From: Pedobacter frigidisoli
GTDB lineage: Bacteria; Bacteroidota; Bacteroidia; Sphingobacteriales; Sphingobacteriaceae
Reading direction: 5' to 3'
Assembly (NCBI RefSeq): GCF_004331675.1
Contig: NZ_SJSN01000001.1
Span: 604,502-668,501, forward strand
DNA: 64,000 nt
Part shown: piece after piece, positions 35,776-44,180 of the stretch
Position numbering within the stretch: position 1 is the first letter of the stretch
Layout of the letters: the number at the start of each line of letters is the position of its first letter
Notes under the pieces: generated by a model
Database searches by the model: none
Seen by the model: the letters and a program-made list of their open reading frames with translations, nothing else
Told to the model about the DNA's origin: nothing
Program-made: the position numbers and the translations under genes

Positions 35776-36012
35776 TCACGGCCTCGCCGGGAAGAGCGCA
35801 TATTTTCGAACATGTGGGAAATAAACAACTACTCTCTTTTGGGCGTGGTATTTATTGGGCTCACTTAATGCAGGCGAACCTAATTTTGCCTCTACATTAG
35901 CTAAACGTTTCTTAATCATTTTAAGGATTAGCGTTGCAAGCACAGAAAGGCCGGTTCGGAAAATTATTTCCGGTATCCGTTCAATCCATATAGCTACCCT
36001 TAAAGTTTTCAT
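35776..36012 (-). CDS. Possible small protein, 78 aa
   Basis: The reading starts with an amphipathic, hydrophobic N terminus (MKTLRVAIWIERIPEII…LSVLATLILKMIKKRL) and continues with a basic tail. GAGAGGAATT lies just before the ATG, a better ribosome site than most here. No family is recognised, and the C-terminal half has no clear coding character. It may be a membrane-associated peptide linked to the DUF6520 gene. I rate it as even odds. Confidence 0.4.
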   Translation of the reverse strand: MKTLRVAIWIERIPEIIFRTGLSVLATLILKMIKKRLANVEAKLGSPALSEPNKYHAQKRVVVYFPHVRKYALFPARP

Positions 36013-36267
36013 AATTCCTCTCTTTGCCTAACATTTACCCATTTGCAACAACCTGGCTGTTGCATGCCCACTCTAAAAATATACGCGCTTATCGCTGCGC
36101 CTGCGTCCCCTGTATAAAGTCCGGTCAAAACTTGCGAGCACCTGCCGGTTTCCGCACCAATAACCTAATCAACTTCTGGGCAGATTATCTTAGCGCTTTG
36201 TACTTAACGCCCGGGAAGGGCGGCTGAAAACAGGTGCTACCCACCATAGTTCAATATTTTTTCCCAA
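36013..36267. other. G+C-rich spacer without a clear gene
   Basis: This stretch is markedly richer in G+C than its surroundings (for example CGCCCGGGAAGGGCGGCTG near 36207-36225, which can fold). A 67-codon ORF runs through it on the plus strand, but its content is not protein-like. It could be remnant coding DNA of a lost insertion. Confidence 0.35.
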
Positions 36268-36624
36268 TCAATCGGGCCTGTTTTCATTTTTGGGATGTCG
36301 TCTTTTCTCTTGCTCAAGCTTTTCGAGGAGCTCTTCCCTCTTAGCGGCACAAATAATGACACTCTCACGCTCCCGCTGATAGTACATGACCTGTTTATTA
36401 CCTTGACGGGCCAGGGTTTCCAGTCGCAGGTCTGTTATCTGATCCTCACATGTGCAATTTTTCTGAGGAAATAGTGTAGCCAGTCCAACGCCAATGACAA
36501 CTGCGATAATGCCAAAAAGGCTTTGATAAACTTCTCCGCGTTCCGGCTTTTTAAATCTCATCCAAAGAAATTTATACTCTTTTTTTTCAGGGCCTGACGG
36601 CTGTTCATTAAAATCATTGTTCAT
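36268..36624 (-). CDS. Hypothetical single-span membrane protein, 118 aa
   Basis: An N-terminal charged segment of about 35 residues leads into one membrane helix (YQSLFGIIAVVIGVGLATLF), then a Cys-x-Cys (KNCTCEDQ) and a long charged helix (REELLEKLEQEKRRH) that may be a coiled coil. No family is recognised. It stands alone, divergent from the LytTR gene across a 160-bp gap. Orientation with the coil outside the cytoplasm is likely from the charge distribution. Confidence 0.65.
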   Translation of the reverse strand: MNNDFNEQPSGPEKKEYKFLWMRFKKPERGEVYQSLFGIIAVVIGVGLATLFPQKNCTCEDQITDLRLETLARQGNKQVMYYQRERESVIICAAKREELLEKLEQEKRRHPKNENRPD

Positions 36625-36787
36625 TGCCTATCGGATTGCTTGAATAAATTTAGGCCTATCCTTTCAGAAAAATAGAGGCAAAAAGGACGTTTTTCCGTCA
36701 ACTGCACCAATTTCGGAGGTGAACTGTCACTCACTTTGATGAATTGCCCCCAATGACTGGCCAATAAAAAGGGCTTTTTGTATTTTT

Positions 36788-37648
36788 ATGAAACTAATAA
36801 GGCAGTTTATGCATAGCAAGAAATCAGATGGCAAAAATCTTCCAGATTATTTCAGCTTTGGCTGGATGATGCTGATCTCGCTATGCATAACGCTTTGTTT
36901 AAACTGGCCAACAATGAACTCACGGTTTTGGCATACCTTTACCCAAGATTGGTATCACATTGCATGTGCAAATACATTTGCAACTGTTTTCATCATGATA
37001 ACCTTTATCAATATTTTCACAAGTTATCTAGATTCAAAGTGGCTCTGGGAGAAAGAGTTATGGAAAAGGCTTGTTTTTCAGATTCTATTAGGATTTATGT
37101 CACCTATACTGATCTGTTATTTTTTCAGTTGGGTTTCTTTTTATTTCCTCAACGTCAATATCAGCTCAACAAGGTATATCCGGAATATGTCCAGCTTACT
37201 TGTGCTCATCTGTATCATGATCAATCTCCTACATATGGTTTATTATTATATCTATAGATCTTCGGAATGGCTAAGTGATACCGCTGGAAAACCAAAACCA
37301 GCGCCGGTTTTGTATCTATTTATCCCTGATGGGAAGGGAGAGAAGAAGATTGCAACCGCAACTATTGCCTATATTTATGTAGAAAATGGGACAACTTATA
37401 TCCAGCATCATAACAGTGAACTTGATGTATGTTTTATAGCTTTAGACAGTATCTATAAAAAACTAGACGAATCATCCTTTTTCAAAGCAACAAGAAGTTA
37501 TATAGTCTCTTTTGCGGCAGTAGATGGCTATGTAAAGATTCCACACAAAGGCCTTAAAGTAAGACTACGACCAGAAACCCAAGAACCCATAAACGTCAGC
37601 CGTTCAAAAGCCCCTGGATTTATAGACTGGTTAAAAACCGACCCTTAG
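36788..37648 (+). CDS. Membrane-bound LytTR-type transcriptional regulator
   Basis: Residues about 28-160 hold four membrane helices (FGWMMLISLCITLCL, TFATVFIMITFINIF, LLGFMSPILICYFFSW, SSLLVLICIMINLLHMVY). After a linker, residues 185-280 form a LytTR DNA-binding domain (IATATIAYIYVENGTTYIQHH, FFKATRSYIVSFAAVDGYVKI). Such one-protein membrane sensors appear in Bacteroidota without a kinase and bind DNA directly. It is followed by a lipoprotein gene and an SH3 protein gene on the same strand, which it may control. Confidence 0.85.
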   Translation: MKLIRQFMHSKKSDGKNLPDYFSFGWMMLISLCITLCLNWPTMNSRFWHTFTQDWYHIACANTFATVFIMITFINIFTSYLDSKWLWEKELWKRLVFQILLGFMSPILICYFFSWVSFYFLNVNISSTRYIRNMSSLLVLICIMINLLHMVYYYIYRSSEWLSDTAGKPKPAPVLYLFIPDGKGEKKIATATIAYIYVENGTTYIQHHNSELDVCFIALDSIYKKLDESSFFKATRSYIVSFAAVDGYVKIPHKGLKVRLRPETQEPINVSRSKAPGFIDWLKTDP

Positions 37649-37744
37649 TAAAGTTTGCAAAAGATTCATCACAACTTTACGGAAACCCGTAATGATGTCT
37701 TTTTAGTTTCTCATACCTTGGCTCACGTTAATTCAAATCAAAAT

Positions 37745-38296
37745 ATGAGCACAATTTTTAAAAAATCAGTAATGTCTACCGCACTAGTTATTTTAGCCGT
37801 GATGATGCACAGCTCCTGTAAGAAAGCAGCGCAGGAAACTGCAAAGGAGCAGGAGCAAGTTCCGGTAGTTTTTTCTTATGAGGTGACCTGTGATTACTGT
37901 AACATTTCCTACATCGATGCAAGCAATCAGACAAAAATGGTAACGAGCAACATAGGCAAATGGACTTATAAAATTGAGAAAAAGGTTTCCTTTGACCTGA
38001 AGTTAAGCGTTTCATCAATCATTTCAAGTTATCAGACCATTCAGGCTTATATCTTGAAGGACGAAGAGGCCGTATACGGAAATCTCGGCTACAACCGTGC
38101 TGATATTTCTTACAACACCGTTTCTGGAAACGGCACATCAAGTTTCGGCAGTTATGTTTCCACCACCCCAACTGGCGGGAACAGCTCAGGCGGAACCACC
38201 GCGCCGACCTCTTCAGTTTGCGGGGCAAAAAACAAGACCGGAGGCTATTGCAAACGGATGGTTGTCGGAGGTGGTAGATGCTGGCAGCATAAATAG
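37745..38296 (+). CDS. Secreted lipoprotein with C-terminal Cys/His module
   Basis: The ATG at 37745 gives a lipoprotein signal ending MMHSSC. The middle part is a beta-rich domain (about 40-130). A Ser/Thr/Gly linker then leads to CGAKNKTGGYCKRMVVGGGRCWQHK, the small Cys3-His pattern that many unrelated bacterial proteins append at their C terminus (DUF5763-like). The module may bind metal or DNA; in an exported protein its role is unclear. A longer start at 37655 is rejected because it precedes the signal peptide. Confidence 0.7.
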   Translation: MSTIFKKSVMSTALVILAVMMHSSCKKAAQETAKEQEQVPVVFSYEVTCDYCNISYIDASNQTKMVTSNIGKWTYKIEKKVSFDLKLSVSSIISSYQTIQAYILKDEEAVYGNLGYNRADISYNTVSGNGTSSFGSYVSTTPTGGNSSGGTTAPTSSVCGAKNKTGGYCKRMVVGGGRCWQHK

Positions 38297-38364
38297 ACTG
38301 CCAGGCATATCTTCAATTCCATTTTACTTTAGCAACGTTTATATCGTTATATTAAAACAAAATC

Positions 38365-38883
38365 ATGAAAGCATTTATTTTGTCAATAGCACTGATGTGC
38401 TGTTATTTTCTTGGCAATTGCCAAAAGATATCTTCACTTGGCACAGTCAATGAAAGCAAACTAGGAAGATGCGCCGGTTCAGCTTATTGTTCGGCGTGTA
38501 AAAACTGTTCCCGTTGTGCCCACTGTGGGAGTGGAGGCACCTGTGGGGTATGCTCACCTGTTGAATCGCAAACCCCGGTATACTCCAGCCCCCGCAAAAA
38601 AGCATCTAGCTACAAGCCGAGATCATCTGCATCTGGTCAGCAGAAAAAGCAATCCTTCAGTGCTGAAAAAAGTAATATAAAAAGTTACGTTTCTGAATCT
38701 TTATCAGCGGTAAAGCTCAAAGAAATCAGTCTTCGCTCAGGGCCGGGATTATCCTATCCTGTTGTAGAAACGCTTAAGCGCAACCAAAAAGTGAAACTGC
38801 TTGCAAAAAAGGGAGAGTGGGTAAAAGTGAAAGTCCTGTCCTCTGGAACGACCGGTTATTGTAATCTGGCAGGAATAAACTAA
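38365..38883 (+). CDS. Secreted Cys-rich protein with SH3-like domain
   Basis: A signal peptide (to GNCQ) precedes a very Cys-rich block (CAGSAYCSACKNCSRCAHC, then GGTCGVC), a basic Ser-rich linker, and a bacterial SH3 domain (EISLRSGPGLSYPVVETLKRNQKVKLL, GYCNL). SH3_3 domains often bind cell-wall peptides. The eight Cys in 30 residues suggest metal binding or heavy disulfide cross-linking, which fits the TlpA-type genes nearby. It ends just before the convergent mobilization gene. Confidence 0.78.
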   Translation: MKAFILSIALMCCYFLGNCQKISSLGTVNESKLGRCAGSAYCSACKNCSRCAHCGSGGTCGVCSPVESQTPVYSSPRKKASSYKPRSSASGQQKKQSFSAEKSNIKSYVSESLSAVKLKEISLRSGPGLSYPVVETLKRNQKVKLLAKKGEWVKVKVLSSGTTGYCNLAGIN

Positions 38884-39079
38884 TATCCTGTACGAATAAG
38901 CTCTAAGAATGATCAGGTGGGAAAATAAATTCATTTGACTAACCCCCACTATTTTTTTCCTGTAGAAGCTAAAGCGAAACATGCTGAGATAGTGCAACCG
39001 GGGTTTCGCAGGCCGCAAGGCGCGAGGGAATTTCTTCTTCTGACCTTTTGATTTTTTATAAAAACTATAGCCCATCCGC

Positions 39080-40054
39080 TCAACGCTGCATACCCTGCTC
39101 TTGTTGCCTTGCTTTTCTCCTCCTTTTCTTTTCCGCTTCTTCAATCGTATCAGATGCGATATCCGGAATAAAAGCAGGCTCCATCAAAACTTCCAAAAAT
39201 TCGCCTACAGTTTTACCGGTAGATTCGAGCATGCTCCCAACAGAAGAAAAAATTCCCTCAGCGACACCTAAAGCAAGTTCATTAACCACAGACCTGCTCT
39301 GGTAATTTTTCATAGACGCCTCCAGCAGAACATCCAACTGCTCCCTTTGCTGTAAAGTGCCGTTCTTTAAAATATTGGCATAGGCCAGCGTATCTTTCAG
39401 GTTTCGCTCAAAGCCGAACTGTTCATCAAACAAACGCTCCCCACATTGCTTAAAAGCCATCCGGTCAAACTGCCCCATTTTTCTGGAGTGCTCGGCATTT
39501 CTGCCTTTTGAGCTGTTCATGGGGCTGAGCTTTATTTTATTGGTGATGTTCCTGCGGCTGACGATCACCTGGATATGCATTTGGTTTCCACTCTTTTTTT
39601 CTCCACGCTTCCGGCTACCATCTTTAACCGCTGCATCCTTATGGCTATAATATCGGTTGTGCTCCACTTTACCAAACCAGAGCAGATCTTTATTACTGTT
39701 TATCCCAGAGCGTCTGAAATTCTTTGCATATTCATCCATTACTTTCTCCGTATATACTTTCAGCACATTTTTCATATCAGCATCCCCAACCGATTTCCTT
39801 AAATGCTCCAGTTCCTTTTGGCTTGGGCTGATATTGATCAGGAAAAACTTGGCCTCATTTCTCCCGAGCTTTGCATTGTTTCCATCCATTGCGCGGCGTA
39901 CTTCATATGCCTCCACATCCTGCCTGTTTTCGTTGAACCATAGCTCCGGCTGTTTTAGCTCCTCGGTACGGTTCTCCTTTTCAAGATAATTTACCAGTCC
40001 ACCACTGCTGCCCCTGTTACTGGCTTCCTTATTGTCCGTAATATTGATGTACAT
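39080..40054 (-). CDS. mobB: MobB-type mobilization protein (relaxase, DUF5712)
   Basis: The protein nicks the transfer origin and leads DNA into a recipient when a conjugative helper is present. It opens with MYINITDNKEASNRGSSGGLVNYLEKENR, and the metal-binding region is GNQMHIQVIVSRRN, typical of the DUF5712/MobB proteins of Bacteroidota mobilizable elements. The C terminus is a charged helix. A plain C-terminal extension suggests full length. It lies 2 bp after the BfmA-like gene, with which it forms the mobilization operon. Confidence 0.85.
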   Translation of the reverse strand: MYINITDNKEASNRGSSGGLVNYLEKENRTEELKQPELWFNENRQDVEAYEVRRAMDGNNAKLGRNEAKFFLINISPSQKELEHLRKSVGDADMKNVLKVYTEKVMDEYAKNFRRSGINSNKDLLWFGKVEHNRYYSHKDAAVKDGSRKRGEKKSGNQMHIQVIVSRRNITNKIKLSPMNSSKGRNAEHSRKMGQFDRMAFKQCGERLFDEQFGFERNLKDTLAYANILKNGTLQQREQLDVLLEASMKNYQSRSVVNELALGVAEGIFSSVGSMLESTGKTVGEFLEVLMEPAFIPDIASDTIEEAEKKRRRKARQQEQGMQR

Positions 40055-40056
40055 GG

Positions 40057-40641
40057 TTATAAAAGATCAATCTGGTTTTTGGCGATCCTGATCAGGTCCT
40101 CTTTCTCCTTGGCTGAAGTCATCATGCTAAATGCATCCCTGCTTTTGATATAAGTGCCGAGTATGTACAGGAACTGTTTTTTAAGCTGCTCTCTGGTCGA
40201 TAGCTTTACCAGGATACTTTTGAGTATCTCATCAGTATTCGATAGTTTGCTGCTGTAATTTTTTCCGGCTGACAAAAGTTCATTTTGTCCACTAGCTAGC
40301 GTACCACTTTTTTTCTCTAACTCTTTAAGAAGGTTATTGATATCTAGCTGGGCACCCGTCATCCGATCCACCTCTCTTTTGATCGGAATAAGCAGGTCAT
40401 TTTCCTGGGTCTTGATAAAACCGATGTAATCCTTGTGCTGTTTGAGCAGTGTATTCTTCAGTAGCTCATCGTTAATGTCCAGTGGATCTTTCTTACTGCG
40501 AAAGAAATAATCCACCATCTGCGTAAATATCAGCCGGTTCGGACGGCCAAGCTTTTGCGCAATCTTATCCATTTTGACCGCGATCTGTGCATTATATTTT
40601 ATGGTTCTTAACGTTTCCATTTTCAGCTCTTCATTGTTCAT
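40057..40641 (-). CDS. BfmA/BtgA family mobilization protein
   Basis: The N-terminal region (TIKYNAQIAVKMDKIAQKLGRPNRLIFTQMVDYFF) resembles a ribbon-helix-helix DNA-binding unit, followed by long helices. This matches BfmA/BtgA proteins that bind oriT and recruit MobB in Bacteroides plasmids and mobilizable transposons. It is directly upstream of mobB, as in those elements, and immediately downstream of a hairpin-rich spacer that may be oriT. Alternative start MKMETL eight codons on is possible. Confidence 0.85.
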   Translation of the reverse strand: MNNEELKMETLRTIKYNAQIAVKMDKIAQKLGRPNRLIFTQMVDYFFRSKKDPLDINDELLKNTLLKQHKDYIGFIKTQENDLLIPIKREVDRMTGAQLDINNLLKELEKKSGTLASGQNELLSAGKNYSSKLSNTDEILKSILVKLSTREQLKKQFLYILGTYIKSRDAFSMMTSAKEKEDLIRIAKNQIDLL

Positions 40642-40761
40642 TAATTAACTTGTTATATACATTACAGTATATATTACCCCATAGATATGCAGCTATATGC
40701 CTATGCATATATTTAAATATCCTGAACCCTGCCCAAGGTTCCTTTTTCTTTAATCCTGCCG

Positions 40762-40822
40762 CCTCCAGTGGCCAAGAGAACCCCTGGAGGGTTCTCCAAA
40801 CAGCCTTTACGCTAGCGTAAAG
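40762..40822. other. Candidate oriT: hairpins upstream of the mobilization genes
   Basis: In the 390-bp gene-free spacer next to bfmA lie CCTCCAG…CTGGAGG (40762-40790), the hairpin GAGAACCC-CTGGA-GGGTTCTC (40776-40796) and the perfect palindrome CTTTACGCTAGCGTAAAG (40805-40822). Clusters of this kind and position are typical of transfer origins in Bacteroidota. The nick site cannot be read by eye. The remainder of 40642-41034 shows no gene. Confidence 0.45.
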
Positions 40823-41034
40823 CTAAGATGGTGAGGCTCTGCCCAACCACCGCTTGCTCCTTTTTCTGAAAATGAAAAAGGACTTTTTGCATATTGCCTT
40901 GATCTCTCAAAGTTTTTTAGTGGGAGGCCGATCCCAACAGATCTCCCATAAGAATATTCAATAAGCGCTATTTTAAAATGCTCCTGCTATTATGTTATAC
41001 TCACGGAATCCTTAACCATCCTTTAAACTAAATT

Positions 41035-41343
41035 TCACAAAAACACACCATCATTTTGCAGCTTCCAGGATACCTCGCTTCCGAGAAAAGGATTATAGGA
41101 TGGACTATAAGAGATGTACCCAAAGACCTGAAGTTCATTGATGCATTTGTGATAGGTTGAGGTCGAGTAGATCTTGGATGAACGCATGAGCTTGCTCCGG
41201 CTCACCTGAAAAGGGTGAGTCAGCCCAGAATTTTCCGAGGCAAAAATCAGCGCAGCTAACAGGCTGGCGTGAAACGCTGAGAGCCTTTGATCTGCCTGAA
41301 TCCGGTCTTTAAGATATTCAAGTTTCTTATTTACATTCCTCAT
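41035..41343 (-). CDS. Small winged-helix-like protein, 102 aa
   Basis: From the ATG at 41343 the protein reads as a compact helical domain (KKLEYLKDRIQADQRLSAF, SRSKLMRSSKIYSTSTYHKCINEL) with a C-terminal beta hairpin (QVFGYISYSPSYNP). The pattern suits a replication-initiation or transcription-control wing fold common in Bacteroidota mobile elements, but I cannot name the family. It overlaps the HTH gene by 17 bp. The longer reading to 41445 duplicates the other gene's frame and is rejected. Confidence 0.7.
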   Translation of the reverse strand: MRNVNKKLEYLKDRIQADQRLSAFHASLLAALIFASENSGLTHPFQVSRSKLMRSSKIYSTSTYHKCINELQVFGYISYSPSYNPFLGSEVSWKLQNDGVFL

Positions 41344-41644
41344 TGGCCTCCCCCCGAAATAATCTTTTGACAACCGCATCATCAGGCGTACCCTTACCCA
41401 ATATCCGCCTGATATCCTCACGGCTAAAATATACAATGCGGCCAATCTTGGTAAAGGGAAGTTTGCCGCTAACCCGCAGGTGCAGCAGGGTGCCGGCAGA
41501 AATTTTCATCAGTTTCCTCACCTCAGAACTTTTGAGGTACTCATCAGGCGCAGCCGTTTGGAGTGGAATAATTCTTTTGATCTCTTCGATCAGATCGCTT
41601 TTTAGCTCAAGCAGATCACTTTTGGTTACCAGGTCTAAATTCAT
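41327..41644 (-). CDS. Excisionase-like helix-turn-helix protein (HTH_17)
   Basis: Residues 34-90 form a MerR-like HTH_17 domain: YLKSSEVRKLMKISAGTLLHLRVSGKLPFTKIGRIVYFSREDIRRIL. An N-terminal coiled helix precedes it. Such proteins act as excisionases or transcription switches in Bacteroidota conjugative and mobilizable elements. It lies upstream of the winged-helix gene with a 17-bp overlap. The upstream spacer (41645-41790) has two hairpins, AGCTTG-CACAA-CAAGCT and TGCCCAA…TTGGGCA, plausible binding sites. Confidence 0.85.
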   Translation of the reverse strand: MNLDLVTKSDLLELKSDLIEEIKRIIPLQTAAPDEYLKSSEVRKLMKISAGTLLHLRVSGKLPFTKIGRIVYFSREDIRRILGKGTPDDAVVKRLFRGEANEECK

Positions 41645-41790
41645 GTCTCTTAAAGTTTAATGTTCAATCTTCCACAGTTAGCTTGCACAACAAGCTATCT
41701 ATTTGGAAATTTCACATCAAAGGCGAGTACAGAAACAGGCAATCAGATGCCCAATGCAGGTGTTTGGGCATAACTCCGTTTTGAAGTAGT

Positions 41791-42546
41791 CTAATGTTGG
41801 GTTTGGGGATCAACCGGAACAATATCAAAGGCCCTGTCTTTATCAGCTATAAATATATATTTGGAGGAATCTTCGGAAGAAAAATAATTCTGGGCTGCTG
41901 CCAAAGCAATTGGCTTTTCTCCATGGACAAAATTTTTGGCAATCATCTTATACCATGGACTATGACCTTGCGTAGTAACCAATCTTTTACCGTTTGGTAA
42001 TACCAGTTTTCGGATCTGCCGCATCACATCCATGAATGCCGCTATATTTCCGCTATTGATTACAATCTTTTCACTTGCCTCATACTGCAACAGTTCATCC
42101 AGACGGGCCTGAAGGTCTGCCAGATTGCCTTTAAGAAACCCAATTTCTGCATCTCTCTGACTCAGCATCTTTTCTACAGAAGTATTTACATTCCACTCAT
42201 CAATGGAATTTAAGAATTTTTGAAAGGCTTCTAATTTATCTAGGTTGGCCGAGTGAATCTCATATACGTTCTTGAATGGATCCTTAGCTGAATAAAAAGT
42301 AATTCTCCTTTGAATGCTCCGATTTACCTTTCTAAAGAAAGCTTCCTTTCCGTTAGGATTTCGTAGCAGATAATAAGCCATGTGGAAATCATAAAAGGCG
42401 CGGTATTCACCATCAGGCAAACTATAAAGTTTCAGGGCAAAGAAATTATCCTCTAATTTTCTGTTAGAGAATATTGGATTACCTATCTCATATGGATGTG
42501 GAGAGAAGTCGAATCTTCCCCGAAATTTAAAAAAACGTTCTGTCAT
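41791..42546 (-). CDS. Hypothetical protein of the mobile region, about 251 aa
   Basis: I do not recognise a family. The chain from 42546 starts TERFFKFRGRFDFSPHPYE, continues with a helical middle section, a likely coiled coil (VEKMLSQRDAEIGFLKGNLADLQARLDELLQ) and a C-terminal alpha/beta section (GKRLVTTQGHSPWYKMIAKNF). An ATG at 42624 and a longer reading to 42633 are possible. It is encoded at the border between the mobilization module and the TlpA/efflux region and is probably element cargo or a replication-linked protein. Confidence 0.6.
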   Translation of the reverse strand: MTERFFKFRGRFDFSPHPYEIGNPIFSNRKLEDNFFALKLYSLPDGEYRAFYDFHMAYYLLRNPNGKEAFFRKVNRSIQRRITFYSAKDPFKNVYEIHSANLDKLEAFQKFLNSIDEWNVNTSVEKMLSQRDAEIGFLKGNLADLQARLDELLQYEASEKIVINSGNIAAFMDVMRQIRKLVLPNGKRLVTTQGHSPWYKMIAKNFVHGEKPIALAAAQNYFSSEDSSKYIFIADKDRAFDIVPVDPQTQH

Positions 42547-42779
42547 GATTCCTTGATTGAAGGTTCTCATTCGTAACATAGAAAGAGAACACATTAATAA
42601 ATTCAATATACTACTATCGGACATAAGAATCAACCCAGTTAATTTTCAGAGCTTAGCTCAGCCACCCGACAATTAATAGCTCCAGTGACCTTATACAGTG
42701 AAAAACCCATGTATTAATTGTCAAATACGATTTTGAACTTATTTTTTCGTATTTTTAATTGTACTGCTAGATGCTTAAT

Positions 42780-44165
42780 ATGAAAAACATCCTATTTAAA
42801 CTATTATTGATTATTGTCTTACTCGGGCTTAGGTTCTCTGCCCAGGCCAGTTGCAAAATCACGGGTAATCTACCAGTTTATAAAGGTGCCAAATTTCATA
42901 TCAGAAACCTTGAATCAGCTTTAAATGAATACCATGGAAATTTACTGGATCAGGGCATTATTGACGAGAATGGAAATTTTGAATCTCTGCTGAAAGTATC
43001 GAAAACAGGGGAGGCCATTTTATATATTGATCAAACATTTTTTAGGCTTTGGATAGGTGAGGGCAGTTTGGCAATCTCTTCATCGGGTTCGAAATTGGAT
43101 TTCAAGGGAACTCTTGCCGGAGAAAATAGATTCCTTTATAATGCAAAATTTATGCAGCCCTATTTAATTCCAAGTCCGCTTGCCTACAAGCCATCCCAGC
43201 TCGACGAGTATATTTCCAAATGGAGTTCATTACAAGATGAACGCCTAAAGCGATTAGAAGAAGAGAAAAAGAATGGATTGCCCGCAGACTTTGTTTCGCG
43301 AATGCGCAGCGAAATCCTGAACAGCACCATGTATGCAAAAAATCAATTCCCCTCTCTACAGGGTATCACCACAGATACCTTGCCCAAGGACTATTTTGGT
43401 TTTTGGGATGGTTTCCATATCCTTGATGATGACCCAAACCAAAGAGCATATATGAATGCACTGCTGGATTATGCGGAGTTTAAAGCGAAAAAGAATCATC
43501 CACAAGCGATGGAAGACCGGGCCATGCTGATAAGGCATGAAGTGGCCTTCTTGGATTCAATATTATCAGAGCGACCTAAAACATTGGAGGCAATCAAAGG
43601 AGAGCTTGCACTTTTCCTGATCAAATACTTCGACGATAAGATTTTACTCGAAGAACTTATAAAAAGCTTTAGAGCGGATTATCCAATCTCCCCATATGTT
43701 ACGGTAATCGACAAAAAGTGGTCAGAGAAAACGTCCAGACAAAATAAAAAAATCAGTTTTACCCTCAGGGATACATCAGGCAATGAGGTCAGCACTGATG
43801 AATTTTTGGGGAAAGTGGTTTATGTGGATTTTTGGGGAAGCTGGTGTAAAGCCTGTCTTGAGGAAATGCCAGCGGCTGCAAAGCTCAGAGAAAAGTTTGA
43901 AGGTAGGGATGTTGTGTTCCTTTATCTGGATTTTTATGATTCCAAGAGCCAATGGCTAAATGCAATCAAACTACATTCAATCAATGGTATAAACCTGAAG
44001 GCGGAGGCAAGGGATCTACCCTATTTCAATGATTTTTTTGGCGTCAGCCAGGGTTTTCCAAGATATGCGGTCATCGATAGAAACGGTATCCTTAAAACCA
44101 CGGGCGCACCAGCCCCGAGTGATAAAAGCGTCATTGAGTTTCTTGAAAAAATACTCAAGGGTTAA
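42780..44165 (+). CDS. TlpA-family thioredoxin protein with N-terminal DUF4369-like region
   Basis: A signal peptide ends at AQAS. About 300 residues of beta-rich and helical sequence follow (CKITGNLPVYKGAKFHIRNL), then a thioredoxin domain with FWGSWCKACLEEMPAAAKL and the cis-proline region GFPRYAVIDRNG. It would reduce or shuffle disulfides in the periplasm. A second ATG at 42771 gives three more residues. It converges on the TolC gene with a 15-bp gap, so it may serve the exported Cys-containing peptides of the adjoining operon; that link is inference. Confidence 0.87.
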   Translation: MKNILFKLLLIIVLLGLRFSAQASCKITGNLPVYKGAKFHIRNLESALNEYHGNLLDQGIIDENGNFESLLKVSKTGEAILYIDQTFFRLWIGEGSLAISSSGSKLDFKGTLAGENRFLYNAKFMQPYLIPSPLAYKPSQLDEYISKWSSLQDERLKRLEEEKKNGLPADFVSRMRSEILNSTMYAKNQFPSLQGITTDTLPKDYFGFWDGFHILDDDPNQRAYMNALLDYAEFKAKKNHPQAMEDRAMLIRHEVAFLDSILSERPKTLEAIKGELALFLIKYFDDKILLEELIKSFRADYPISPYVTVIDKKWSEKTSRQNKKISFTLRDTSGNEVSTDEFLGKVVYVDFWGSWCKACLEEMPAAAKLREKFEGRDVVFLYLDFYDSKSQWLNAIKLHSINGINLKAEARDLPYFNDFFGVSQGFPRYAVIDRNGILKTTGAPAPSDKSVIEFLEKILKG

Positions 44166-44180
44166 ATCCGGATCTGCCAA

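Noticed and set aside
36024..36227. 67-codon ORF on the plus strand in a G+C-rich spacer
   Set aside because: Translation looks random, with no hydrophobic pattern or motif; the G+C-rich base composition alone keeps it open.
38749..39144. 131-codon minus-strand ORF behind the SH3 protein gene
   Set aside because: Overlaps the SH3 and MobB genes in shadow frames and has an unnatural composition.
40587..40820. 77-codon plus-strand ORF across the candidate oriT
   Set aside because: Overlaps the BfmA start and reads through the palindromes; low-quality translation.
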